From the NCBI GenBank assembly GCA_903928325.1, contig CAIYQF010000116.1, positions 1 to 15,921 of the forward strand: DNA of 15,921 nt, given 5' to 3'. The first letter of the stretch is position 1; each line of letters opens with the position of its first letter. Position numbers and translations under genes: made by a program. The stretch is from an uncultured beta proteobacterium (GTDB taxonomy: Bacteria > Pseudomonadota > Gammaproteobacteria > Burkholderiales > Burkholderiaceae_C). Shown piece by piece: positions 1 through 7,116 of this stretch. The notes under the pieces were generated by a model. That model saw only the letters and a program-made list of their open reading frames with translations, did no database searches and was not told where the DNA came from.

Positions 1-287
1 CGCTCGGGGCCGCCATGTCGGTGCTGGGTCGGCTGCGTCGCTTTGACTGGATCGCTCGGCGGGTGGAATGCGGCAGCCTGTGCCAGCGCTGCCGCAGCGA
101 CTGCGCCTACCAGGCCATCGAGCGCAGCGGCGCAATCGACTACGACGAGTGTTTTCAGTGCATGGATTGCGTAGTGATCCACGACAGCAAAACCCTGTGT
201 GTTCCGGTATTTCTGGAAGAACGAAACCAGCGTGAACGTGCGGTGATCCCGATTGTTGCCATCAACTCCCAGAGGAGCGCCGTATGA
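1..287 (+). CDS. nosR: NosR/NirI-family regulatory polyferredoxin, C-terminal fragment
   Basis: The reading frame is open from base 3 and enters from outside the window, so only about the last 95 codons are seen and no start is assigned. The fragment carries two cysteine groups typical of the cytoplasmic C-terminus of NosR: CGSLCQRCRSDC followed by an AYQAIE stretch, then CFQCMDCVVI before a C.P ending. In this family these bind [4Fe-4S] clusters and belong to a membrane flavo-iron-sulfur protein needed for nitrous oxide reductase activity. The fragment overlaps the next gene by 4 bases (ATGA). That gene is nosX, whose usual job is to attach FMN to NosR, which favours NosR over its paralogue NirI. 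The periplasmic FMN domain and membrane segments lie outside the window. Confidence 0.85.
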   Translation, partial: LGAAMSVLGRLRRFDWIARRVECGSLCQRCRSDCAYQAIERSGAIDYDECFQCMDCVVIHDSKTLCVPVFLEERNQRERAVIPIVAINSQRSAV

Positions 288-1276
288 CGCGTCGCAGCTT
301 TTTACATTGGGGTCTGGGCGTGGGTCTGCTCTGCGGCCTGGACAGGCTCGCTGGTGCCACAGAAGCCAGCGCGCTGCAATGGGCCAGTCGCACGCTCAAT
401 GGGCTGGGCACTACCTTGCGCCTGCGCGCCGCACATTCCGATTCAACACGCGCGGCTGCGGCATTGGATGCCGCAGTGGCCGACATCCGGCACCTGGAAG
501 GCCTGATGAGCCTGTTTAGGCCCGACAGCCAGATTCAGCAGCTCAATCGCGATGGCATGCTGCGCCACCCGCATGCTGATGTACTGGAAGTCCTGCGCAT
601 TGCGCAAAAGGTGTCGCAGCAAAGCCAGGGCGTTTTTGACGTGACGGTACAGCCGCTGTGGCAGCTCTTTGAGGCGGCCCGGGTTCGGGGTGAACTTCCG
701 CATGCGGCTGACGTCACGGCGGCGCGTGCGCACATTGGCTGGCAGCGCATGGCCATCAGCGCCGATTCCATCACCTTGGCGCCGGGTATGGGGGTGACGC
801 TCAACGGCATTGCCCAAGGCTATATCGCCGACCGGGTGCGTGCGCGCCTGCTGCAACACGGCGTCGCGCATGCTTTGGTGGATACGGGTGAATTTGCACC
901 TTTGGGCCTACCTGAAGCTGGGCGCGATTGGACCTTGGGCCTGGCCCACCCTCGCCACGCGGACGCGGTGCTGGGACGCCTGGCCATGCGGGGCCTGTGC
1001 ATGGCCACCTCGGCCGATGACCAATGCGCTTTCAGCGCCGACCACCAGCACCACCATATCTTCGATCCAAGAACTGGGTATTCCCCGCCGGACATTGCCA
1101 GCGTTACCGTGCTGGCCCCGAGTTGTGTGATGGCAGACGCATTAACCAAGGTCATCTTTATGGCCGGCTTTGACCGCGCCATGACCGTGGCGCAGCGATG
1201 GGGCGTGCAAGCGGTAGTGCTGTCCAAGCAATCCCAATTGCGGCTCACGCCCGGCTTGAAATTGCTACAAGCCTAA
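284..1276 (+). CDS. nosX: NosX, ApbE-type FAD:protein FMN transferase
   Basis: A 330-residue ApbE-family protein. Enzymes of this family move FMN from FAD onto a Thr of a target protein in the periplasm; for NosX the known target is NosR. The N-terminus is Tat-like, with a twin Arg at residues 3-4 (TRRSFL) and then a hydrophobic run ending near LAGA. Family motifs seen are GVFDVTVQPLW, LNGIAQGYIADRV, VDTGE at 199-203, HHIFDPRTG around Asp261, and an Asp285/Thr288 pair in MADALTKVIF, where the family binds magnesium. The VDTGE stretch differs from the V.GGD of many ApbE proteins but resembles NosX. The start overlaps the nosR stop as ATGA, so the two are probably translationally coupled. No T-run terminator is evident after the stop. 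Confidence 0.9.
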   Translation: MTRRSFLHWGLGVGLLCGLDRLAGATEASALQWASRTLNGLGTTLRLRAAHSDSTRAAAALDAAVADIRHLEGLMSLFRPDSQIQQLNRDGMLRHPHADVLEVLRIAQKVSQQSQGVFDVTVQPLWQLFEAARVRGELPHAADVTAARAHIGWQRMAISADSITLAPGMGVTLNGIAQGYIADRVRARLLQHGVAHALVDTGEFAPLGLPEAGRDWTLGLAHPRHADAVLGRLAMRGLCMATSADDQCAFSADHQHHHIFDPRTGYSPPDIASVTVLAPSCVMADALTKVIFMAGFDRAMTVAQRWGVQAVVLSKQSQLRLTPGLKLLQA

Positions 1277-1293
1277 AGCCACTTGCACTTTCG

Positions 1294-1320
1294 CACACTG
1301 ATTCAACTTGGAACAGTGTG
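1294..1320. promoter_or_regulatory. Perfect 7-bp inverted repeat, candidate activator site
   Basis: CACACTG (1294-1300) and CAGTGTG (1314-1320) form a perfect inverted repeat with 13 bases between. It is centred about 115 bases upstream of the -24/-12 promoter at 1421-1436, a normal place for an upstream activating site of a sigma54 activator. No T-run follows, so it is a poor terminator for nosX. Binding by the 4191-6272 regulator is an inference. Confidence 0.5.
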
Positions 1321-1420
1321 ACAACTTGGCTCGTCAACACCAGGCAAAAAGCGGCCAAGCCCGGCCAAAACCAAGGGCTAACCCTGAGGCGAACTGCAAA
1401 CCCCAAGGGTTTACCCCAAA

Positions 1421-1436
1421 TGGCATGCAATTTGCG
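1421..1436 (+). promoter_or_regulatory. Sigma54 (-24/-12) promoter of the PQQ dehydrogenase
   Basis: TGGCATGCAATTTGCG fits the sigma54 consensus TGGCAC-N5-TTGCW with exact GG-N10-GC spacing; the differences are T for C in the -24 element and G at the last base. The expected start of transcription is near 1447, leaving about 100 bases of leader before the GTG at 1548. A 6-bp inverted repeat (AAACCC-N3-GGGTTT, 1398-1412) lies just upstream. The rest of the gap 1277-1547 shows no gene. Confidence 0.75.
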
Positions 1437-1547
1437 GAAAAGACAGCACGGGCGACCGGCTTTGTAACTCGCAAAGCCCTCCCGCAGACACTTGCTTCGG
1501 CCTTCGAAGAGGGTGATTTCCGGAAACGAATACAAGGAGACAACGCT

Positions 1548-3269
1548 GTGAAATTGAAATTACTAAGCCTGCTGATGGTGGTGGGGGCGGCGCAGGCATC
1601 GGCCCAGGTGACCGACGCCATGATTACCAACGCGGGCAACGACACCAGCTCCGTGCTGAGCTGGGGCATGGGCACGCAAGGCCAGCGCCACTCGACGCTG
1701 ACCAACATCAACACCAGCAACGTCAGCAAGCTGGTTCCCGCCTGGACCATGTCCTTCGGTGGTGAAAAACAGCGAGGCCAAGAAAGCCAACCGCTGGTCT
1801 ACAAAGGAAAAATGTTCGTTACCGCGTCTTACTCGCGCATTTTTGCGATTGACGTGAAGACCGGCGAAAAAATCTGGAAATACGAACACCGTCTTCCTGA
1901 AGGCATCATGCCTTGCTGCGACGTGGTCAACCGGGGCGCTGCCCTGTATGGCAACCTCGTGATCTTCGGCACTCTCGACGCCCAGTTGGTCGCCCTGGAC
2001 CAAGACACCGGCAAGGTAGTCTGGCGCGAAAAGATTGACGACTACGCCGCGGGCTACAGCCAGACCGCTGCCCCCCTGATCGCAGAAGGCTTGCTGCTCA
2101 CCGGCGTGTCCGGTGGCGAATTTGGCGTCGTCGGTCGTGTCGAGGCCCGTGACCCCAAAACCGGCAAGATGGTGTGGACACGCCCTGTGGTCGAAGGCCA
2201 CATGGGCTACAAAGACGGCAAGGAAAACGGTATCTCCGGCACCACCAACGCCACCTGGCCTGGTGAAACCTGGAAAACCGGTGGCGCAGCCACCTGGTTG
2301 GGAGGCACCTACGACGCCAAGACTGGCCTGGCTTACTTCGGTACCGGCAACCCCGGCCCCTGGAACAGCCACGTGCGCAAGGGCGACAACCTGTACTCTG
2401 CTTCCACCGTGGCCATCGACGTCAAAACCGGCAAGATCGCTTGGCACTACCAAACCACGCCTAACGACGCATGGGACTACGACGGTGTGAACGAGTTCGT
2501 CACCTTTGACATGGACGGCAAGCGCATGGGCGCCAAGGCAGACCGCAATGGCTTCTTCTACGTGATTGACGCCACCACCGGTAAGCTGCAAAACGCCTTC
2601 CCCTTCGTCAAGGGCAATACCTGGGCCAAGAGCATTGACATCGCGTCCGGTCGACCCAACTTTGACCCAGCCAACCGCCCTGGAGACCCTTCAGCGGCGG
2701 GCGGCGACGGCACCAAAGGCACCACGGTTTTTGCTGCTCCAGGCTTCCTGGGTGGGAAAAACCAAATGCCTATGGCCTACAGCCCGAAAAGCAAGCTCTT
2801 CTATGTGCCCACCAACGAATGGGGCATGGACATCTGGAACGAGCCCATCAGCTACAAAAAGGGCGGCGCTTATCTGGGTGCGGGTTTCACCATCAGGCCC
2901 TTGTTTGACGACCACATTGGCTCCTTGCGCGCCTATGACCCCAAAACCGGCAAGATGGCTTGGGAGGTCAAAAACAACGCGCCTCTGTGGGGTGGTGTGC
3001 TGGCAACCGGTGGCGACCTGGTGTTCTGGGGTACGCCTGAAGGCTACCTGAAGGCGGCTGACGCAAAAACCGGCAAGGTGCTGTGGCAGTTCCAAACGGG
3101 TTCCGGCGTGGTTGCGCCTCCCATCACCTGGAACGATGGCGTAAACCAGTACGTGAGCGTGGTCTCCGGTTGGGGTGGCGCTGTACCCCTGTGGGGCGGA
3201 GATGTCGCCAAGAAGGTCAACTTCCTGGAACAAGGCGGCTCGGTGTGGACATTCAAACTAAGCCATTAA
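1548..3269 (+). CDS. PQQ-dependent alcohol dehydrogenase, lanthanide-type active site
   Basis: A 573-residue periplasmic quinoprotein of the methanol/ethanol dehydrogenase family, which oxidises alcohols and passes electrons to a cytochrome c. The start is GTG at 1548, preceded by AAGGAGA seven bases upstream, and gives a clean signal peptide ending ASAQ; the open frame extends further upstream without such support. Seen are the adjacent cysteines 123-124 (PCCD) that form the ring disulfide near PQQ, the metal ligand Glu191 (SGGEFGV), Asn268 (GTGNPGPWN), and the catalytic Asp310 in WDYD, followed by Asp312. In XoxF, ExaF and PedH an Asp at this +2 position coordinates a lanthanide, while Ca-dependent MxaF has Ala and PedE-type enzymes Ser. 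Repeated D.KTGK motifs mark the eight-bladed propeller. No fused heme domain is present. The substrate cannot be told from sequence. A sigma54 promoter lies upstream and a strong terminator follows. Confidence 0.92.
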   Translation: MKLKLLSLLMVVGAAQASAQVTDAMITNAGNDTSSVLSWGMGTQGQRHSTLTNINTSNVSKLVPAWTMSFGGEKQRGQESQPLVYKGKMFVTASYSRIFAIDVKTGEKIWKYEHRLPEGIMPCCDVVNRGAALYGNLVIFGTLDAQLVALDQDTGKVVWREKIDDYAAGYSQTAAPLIAEGLLLTGVSGGEFGVVGRVEARDPKTGKMVWTRPVVEGHMGYKDGKENGISGTTNATWPGETWKTGGAATWLGGTYDAKTGLAYFGTGNPGPWNSHVRKGDNLYSASTVAIDVKTGKIAWHYQTTPNDAWDYDGVNEFVTFDMDGKRMGAKADRNGFFYVIDATTGKLQNAFPFVKGNTWAKSIDIASGRPNFDPANRPGDPSAAGGDGTKGTTVFAAPGFLGGKNQMPMAYSPKSKLFYVPTNEWGMDIWNEPISYKKGGAYLGAGFTIRPLFDDHIGSLRAYDPKTGKMAWEVKNNAPLWGGVLATGGDLVFWGTPEGYLKAADAKTGKVLWQFQTGSGVVAPPITWNDGVNQYVSVVSGWGGAVPLWGGDVAKKVNFLEQGGSVWTFKLSH

Positions 3270-3290
3270 TCCCCTCTTGACCTGAAATGC

Positions 3291-3335
3291 GGGAGGAACG
3301 TAGAACGCCGAGTTCGACTTCCTCCCCATTTTTTT
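3291..3335 (+). terminator. Rho-independent terminator after the dehydrogenase
   Basis: GGGAGGAA (3291-3298) pairs perfectly with TTCCTCCC (3319-3326). An inner stem (GTAGAAC against GTTCGAC, one mismatch) sits around the loop, and a run of seven T follows at 3329-3335. It stands between the dehydrogenase and the small cytochrome gene, so the cytochrome is either made by read-through or has its own promoter, which I do not see. Confidence 0.9.
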
Positions 3336-3348
3336 GCCAAAAACCACC

Positions 3349-3684
3349 ATGCGAAACATTCTCATTCTTCTTCTGCTGGGCTGGGCAGCCGCCGCAAACG
3401 CGGCCACCCCGCTCAGTGCTACCGATGCTGCGGCCGCCCATGAACTGGCCAAAAACAATGGCTGCCTTTCTTGCCACGCCCTGTCCGAAAAAATTGTCGG
3501 CCCGGCCTATGCCAAAGTGGCCGAGAAATACCGCGATGACAAAGACGCCGTGGCAACGCTCACGCATTCCGTCCAATACGGGTCCAAGGGCAAGTGGGGA
3601 CGCATTCCCATGCCCCCGCACCCGTCCATGAACGTCGATGAAATCAAGACCCTGGCGCGTTGGGTACTCTCGATCGACAAATGA
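3349..3684 (+). CDS. Small class I cytochrome c
   Basis: A 111-residue secreted monoheme cytochrome c. The N-terminus is a signal peptide (MRNILILLLLGWAAAANAA). The heme-binding CLSCH is at 39-43 and the probable distal ligand is Met88 in GRIPMPPHP, followed by a C-terminal helix (DEIKTLARWVLSI). Size and pattern match the c551/c552 group. ATG at 3349 is used; a TTG five codons upstream would fall in the terminator T-run and has no ribosome site. By position it is a candidate electron carrier for the dehydrogenase upstream, but PedF at 6599-7096 is the better family match for that role, so this one may hand electrons on to an oxidase. A Sel1-type gene starts 4 bases after its stop. Confidence 0.88.
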   Translation: MRNILILLLLGWAAAANAATPLSATDAAAAHELAKNNGCLSCHALSEKIVGPAYAKVAEKYRDDKDAVATLTHSVQYGSKGKWGRIPMPPHPSMNVDEIKTLARWVLSIDK

Positions 3685-3688
3685 TGCG

Positions 3689-4187
3689 ATGCAAGCCGAC
3701 CAGCGAAACCGGCCATTTACCTTAAGGTTTGGATCGATCCTTGTGCTTGCGCTCGGCGCCCTGGGCGCAGCGGCCCTACAGGCGCAAGACAGCGGCCGCA
3801 GCGACTGGCTGCGCAACCCGGCCATGGGCAATTACAAGGCCTATGCAGAATTCAAAATGGCGCACTATGGCGCGGCTCGCACGGTTTGGGAGACCTTGGC
3901 CGAAATTGGCAACGGCGACGCTCTCTTTAACCTGGCTTTATGAGGCCGGCCTGGGAGTAGGCCAGAGCCTGCCGGAGGCCGCGCGCCGGTTCGAGCTGGC
4001 AGCAAATGCCGGCCTGGCAGACGCCCAGTACGCAATGGCAGTGATGCTCCGCACCGGCAAGGGCCGCGCACATGACCCAGAAGCCAGCACGACTTGGCTG
4101 CGCAAAGCAGCAGCCCAAAACCACCCGGCATCTCGGGCGGCCTTGCAGTCGGCAATGGAGGCAGCGCAAGGCGCCAAAGAACCCTGA
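3689..4187 (+). pseudogene. Sel1-repeat secreted protein, frameshifted
   Basis: Two adjacent frames together make one Sel1-like protein of about 165 residues. The first frame starts at ATG 3689 with a signal peptide (LRFGSILVLALGALGAAALQAQ) and runs to a TGA at 3942-3944 after GDALFNLAL. The second frame continues directly with LYEAGLGVGQSLPEAARRF and a further repeat (AQYAMAVMLRTGKG...AASTTWLRKAA type) to the stop at 4185-4187. The break falls in the middle of a Sel1 repeat at a short CTTTAT run, so a gain or loss of a base, or a sequencing error, is the simplest cause. Sel1 proteins are protein-interaction scaffolds; the role here is unknown. It ends 3 bases from the convergent regulator gene. 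Confidence 0.75.
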
Positions 4188-4190
4188 GGC

Positions 4191-6272
4191 CTAACGCCAG
4201 ACATCTTCTGGCAATTGGTCTTTTTTGCGGTAAATCGTATTGCGTGACACACCCAGCATCTTGGCAGCCACCGACACATTGCCCCGAGTTGCACGCAAGG
4301 CTTGCCCCATGGTCTGCAAGGCCATGTCTTCAAGAGATGTGCTGTCGGCCAATGGCTTGGCTGCCACAGGCTCGACGGTTTGGGGCACCATGGCAGGGGG
4401 CGCTGCCAATTCCGTCGCCTCAGCCGGTGGTCTGAAAAACGATGCTCCCAATGCACCGGCTTCTTCCAGCTCCACAATGAATTCTTCTGGGAGATGCTCC
4501 ATCTGGATCGATGGGTCATTGCCAGCCATAACCACTGCGGTACGCAGGAGATTGAAAAGCTGGCGCACATTGCCGGGCCAGGCGTAGCGCCGGAACAGCG
4601 CCATGACGTTGGCCGAAATCTCCAGTGGCTTGCCAGAGGGGCAAACACTGGCCAAAATCTTGCGCGTCACCACCTCAAGGTCCTGGCGGTCACGCAGCGC
4701 CGGCAGACGCACGGCCAAGCCGTAGAGTCGGTAGTACAAGTCTTCGCGGAACTCGCCGCGCGCGATCATTTCCTTGAGATTTTTGTTGGTGGCGCAAATC
4801 ACGGCCACATCGACATCGACCTCTTTGCCAGAACCCAAAGGGCTGACTTTGCGCTCCTGCAACACCCGCAGCAAACGGGCCTGGAGGTTGCGTGGCATAT
4901 CACCAATTTCGTCCAGAAACAGTGTGCCACCGTTGGCAAAAAGCACCTTACCCATCGCCCCTTTTCGGCGTGCGCCCGTGAATGCACCTTCCTCGTATCC
5001 AAACAACTCGGACTCAATCAAAGTCTCGGGAATCGAGGCACAGTTCACCGACACAAAATTATTGTTTGCTCTGGGTGAATCGTTGTGGATGGCCTGCGCC
5101 AGGAGGTCTTTGCCTGTGCCCGTTTCTCCAAAAATCATGACTGGAATGTCACTGCCCCGCACCCGGTGGAGCTTTTGTATGACCGCAGCGACTTGGGGGT
5201 CTCCCGTGTCGAGGTAGGACAAGCTCGAAAGCGCTACCTTGCGCTGCGCGGCATTCATTTTGGGAGCGGACTCTGGCTTGCGCGCCGGTTGGGCGGAGGG
5301 CTGCTGTGGGGCATCCGTTTCGCTGCCATTGCTCTGGAATGCGTCCAGGCGGCGAAATGACTTATGGTCACAGACGCAGCAAACCGTCACTCCGTTGTAG
5401 AGCACCAAGGTGGCGGCACGGCCCCCTGTTTGGCGCAGGCGGTCATAGAGCTGGGAAAGCGCACGACCGAAAAGCGATGAAAACGTGTGCGCAGCAAGCG
5501 CATTGGCGCTGAGCCCCAGCTGAAACTGCGCACTGCGATTGGCGGTCAAAAAGCGGCCATCAACCGAGAACACTGCAATCCCCTGCATCAGCGTGCCGAT
5601 GAACTCTGGGCGCGCATGAAACCGCACGATCACATCGTCGGGAAAGATATCGAAAAACATTTGGTTTTCGATCATTTGCGCCGACATACGCGCCAAGGCC
5701 ATGGTGTGCTGGTGGTAACTGCGTTGGTCGCCCGTCACGTCCAAGGCGCCCATCACCTTTTCATAAGGATCAATGATGGGAGTACACGAACACGTCAGAA
5801 AGCGGTTGGCCTGCAAGTAGTGCTGCGAACCATGAACCACCACCGGGCGCTTTTCAGCCAAAGCCGTCCCAATCGCATTGGTGCCCTTGCTTTTTTCAGA
5901 CCAATCCACACCGGGGCGCAAGGCGACGCGCGACGCCTTCTCAAGAAAATCGGCATCGCCCAAGGAGTGCAAGATCATGCCGCTGCGGGCCGTGAGCAAC
6001 ACCATGCTGTGGGTGTTAGCGATCTGATGGAAAAGGGTCTCCATGACCGGCGCCGCGTGCTGGTACAAAAATCGGCTTTCCTCTAACGCCGCGTTCATCA
6101 TGCCAATGGCCACGCTAGAAAAGTCAGGAATGTCGTTTTCCCCTACGCCATAGGAATAGGACCGGTCACGTGATGCAAGGATCAGTGATTCGTGCTCCTC
6201 ACTATGCAGCAGGGGACTGTTGATGGGGCTCGGTGCCAGCACGCCGAAAGCGGCTGCACTAGATTCATTCAT
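4191..6272 (-). CDS. Sigma54-dependent activator, AcoR-like (GAF-AAA+-Fis)
   Basis: A 693-residue bacterial enhancer-binding protein that remodels sigma54 RNA polymerase at -24/-12 promoters. In order: an N-terminal GAF domain of the AcoR type (about 75-195, with SEKSKGTNAIGTAL and CTPIIDPYEKVMGALD), a PAS-like segment (about 210-310), the AAA+ domain with Walker A GETGTGK at 382-388, the sigma54-contacting loop GAFTGA at 429-434 and Walker B GGTLFLDEIGDM, and a Fis-type helix-turn-helix at about 657-686 (GNVSVAAKMLGVSRNTIYRK). No receiver domain is present, so it probably senses a small ligand through the GAF region, as AcoR, BmoR and MimR do. Unusual cysteines occur: Cys161/Cys163 in the GAF domain and Cys298, 299 and 301 in the PAS-like segment. 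ATG at 6272 is chosen for its GGAG five bases upstream; ATG 6335 is an alternative. It is the only regulator in the window and the obvious candidate to drive the five sigma54 promoters. Confidence 0.92.
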   Translation of the reverse strand: MNESSAAAFGVLAPSPINSPLLHSEEHESLILASRDRSYSYGVGENDIPDFSSVAIGMMNAALEESRFLYQHAAPVMETLFHQIANTHSMVLLTARSGMILHSLGDADFLEKASRVALRPGVDWSEKSKGTNAIGTALAEKRPVVVHGSQHYLQANRFLTCSCTPIIDPYEKVMGALDVTGDQRSYHQHTMALARMSAQMIENQMFFDIFPDDVIVRFHARPEFIGTLMQGIAVFSVDGRFLTANRSAQFQLGLSANALAAHTFSSLFGRALSQLYDRLRQTGGRAATLVLYNGVTVCCVCDHKSFRRLDAFQSNGSETDAPQQPSAQPARKPESAPKMNAAQRKVALSSLSYLDTGDPQVAAVIQKLHRVRGSDIPVMIFGETGTGKDLLAQAIHNDSPRANNNFVSVNCASIPETLIESELFGYEEGAFTGARRKGAMGKVLFANGGTLFLDEIGDMPRNLQARLLRVLQERKVSPLGSGKEVDVDVAVICATNKNLKEMIARGEFREDLYYRLYGLAVRLPALRDRQDLEVVTRKILASVCPSGKPLEISANVMALFRRYAWPGNVRQLFNLLRTAVVMAGNDPSIQMEHLPEEFIVELEEAGALGASFFRPPAEATELAAPPAMVPQTVEPVAAKPLADSTSLEDMALQTMGQALRATRGNVSVAAKMLGVSRNTIYRKKDQLPEDVWR

Positions 6273-6542
6273 GGTGTCTCCGTCTTCCACATCCAACCAA
6301 TGCGAGGGTGATGCTTCATCCACAGTTGAAACCATGGAAAAGGGCCCACCCGGTTGATTGCCGTGGATTGTTGTATCGGCGCTTTTCAAAATTATGCTCC
6401 ATTTTATTACAAAACAGAGAGCTGCGCAAGATACAGGCCAGCATTTCTGCGGCCGCCTGCGCCAATTTGTGACAGTAAATCACCCACTGCGGGCCCAGAC
6501 CCGTTCTAAAGCACGGGTTTTCCCTAGTGATTTAGACCTGCC

Positions 6543-6575
6543 GTACTGGCTCGAAATTTGCAAAGTACCCAGTAC
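6543..6575. promoter_or_regulatory. Inverted repeat bracketing the pedF promoter
   Basis: GTACTGG (6543-6549) and CCAGTAC (6569-6575) form a perfect 7-bp inverted repeat with 19 bases between. It encloses the -24/-12 elements and reaches the expected transcription start. A shorter GTAC-CCA-GTAC repeat sits inside its right arm. It could be an operator or chance; no function is known. Confidence 0.35.
6547..6562 (+). promoter_or_regulatory. Sigma54 (-24/-12) promoter of pedF
   Basis: TGGCTCGAAATTTGCA matches the sigma54 consensus with exact GG-N10-GC spacing and one difference (T for A) in the -24 element. Expected transcription start is near 6573, giving a leader of about 26 bases before ATG 6599 with TGAGG as ribosome site. 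The remaining gap 6273-6546 holds no gene; a GTGA-N7-TCAC (6469-6483 area) and ACCCG-N10-CGGGT (6499-6518) are weak candidate activator sites. Confidence 0.75.
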
Positions 6576-6598
6576 AAAATATTCTCATTGAGGCTTGC

Positions 6599-7096
6599 AT
6601 GATTCCGAAATTCAAATTGCGTTCCGTCACGAACTGGGTCACCGCTGCAGCGGTGGCAGGTCTTTCATTGGCCAGCATCGTGGCGATGGCGCACGGTGAT
6701 GTCGTACCCCAGTCGGTGGACACCCACACGCTGCCGCAACTCGGACCCAAGTGGCTTGATGCCAACCCCTACTCCACCGGTCCTGCACATGACGAAGCAC
6801 TTCGCATCGGCAAATCGGCATACAACCAAAACTGTGCGCGCTGCCATGGGCTTGAAGCGATTTCCGGTGGAATCTCGCCCGACTTGCGCAAGCTCGACAA
6901 CGACTGCTCGGACATGGCGGATCGCGCAAAAAAAGACGCCTGTTACGCCGAAATTCAGGAGTACTTCGTCTCCACCGTGCGCCGGGGTCGGGCACGGGAC
7001 GGCCGGGTTTACATGCCACCCTTTGAGGGGATCCTGACCCAGGAAGCCATGTGGTCCATCAAGACCTATCTGGAAACGCGGCGTGAGTCGCAATAG
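6599..7096 (+). CDS. pedF: Cytochrome c550, PedF type
   Basis: A 165-residue secreted monoheme cytochrome c resembling PedF of Pseudomonas putida and related to ExaB, the direct electron acceptors of PQQ ethanol dehydrogenases. The signal peptide ends at AMA (30-32); the mature protein begins HGDVVPQSVDT and contains NPY, YNQNCARCHGLEA with heme Cys79, Cys82 and His83, SGGISPDLRKL, and the probable distal Met139 in VYMPPFEG, all characteristic of PedF. Unlike the PedF I remember, there is an insertion around residues 101-117 with two extra cysteines (103 and 115) that could form a disulfide. Its own sigma54 promoter lies directly upstream, and the binding-protein gene follows after 20 bases, probably in the same transcript. 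Confidence 0.9.
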   Translation: MIPKFKLRSVTNWVTAAAVAGLSLASIVAMAHGDVVPQSVDTHTLPQLGPKWLDANPYSTGPAHDEALRIGKSAYNQNCARCHGLEAISGGISPDLRKLDNDCSDMADRAKKDACYAEIQEYFVSTVRRGRARDGRVYMPPFEGILTQEAMWSIKTYLETRRESQ

Positions 7097-7116
7097 CATT
7101 TCCCCAGTTGCCCCAA

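Noticed and set aside
1294..1320. Terminator for the nos operon
   Set aside because: The hairpin arms are separated by 13 bases and no T-run follows; an operator reading fits better.
1308..1547. N-terminal extension of the PQQ dehydrogenase reading frame by 80 codons
   Set aside because: It contains the sigma54 promoter, lacks a ribosome site and precedes a clear AAGGAGA plus GTG plus signal peptide at 1548.
1563..2591. 342-codon minus-strand reading frame opposite the dehydrogenase
   Set aside because: It is a mirror of the strongly conserved dehydrogenase codons; GC-rich genes commonly produce such frames.
2140..3085. Repeated CCCAAAACCGGCAAGATGG-like stretches as a DNA repeat
   Set aside because: They encode the repeated DPKTGKM motif of the propeller blades, so protein repetition explains them.
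6273..6389. Longer start for the sigma54 activator
   Set aside because: The 6389 start is a TTG without ribosome site; ATG 6335 is possible, but ATG 6272 has a well-placed GGAG.
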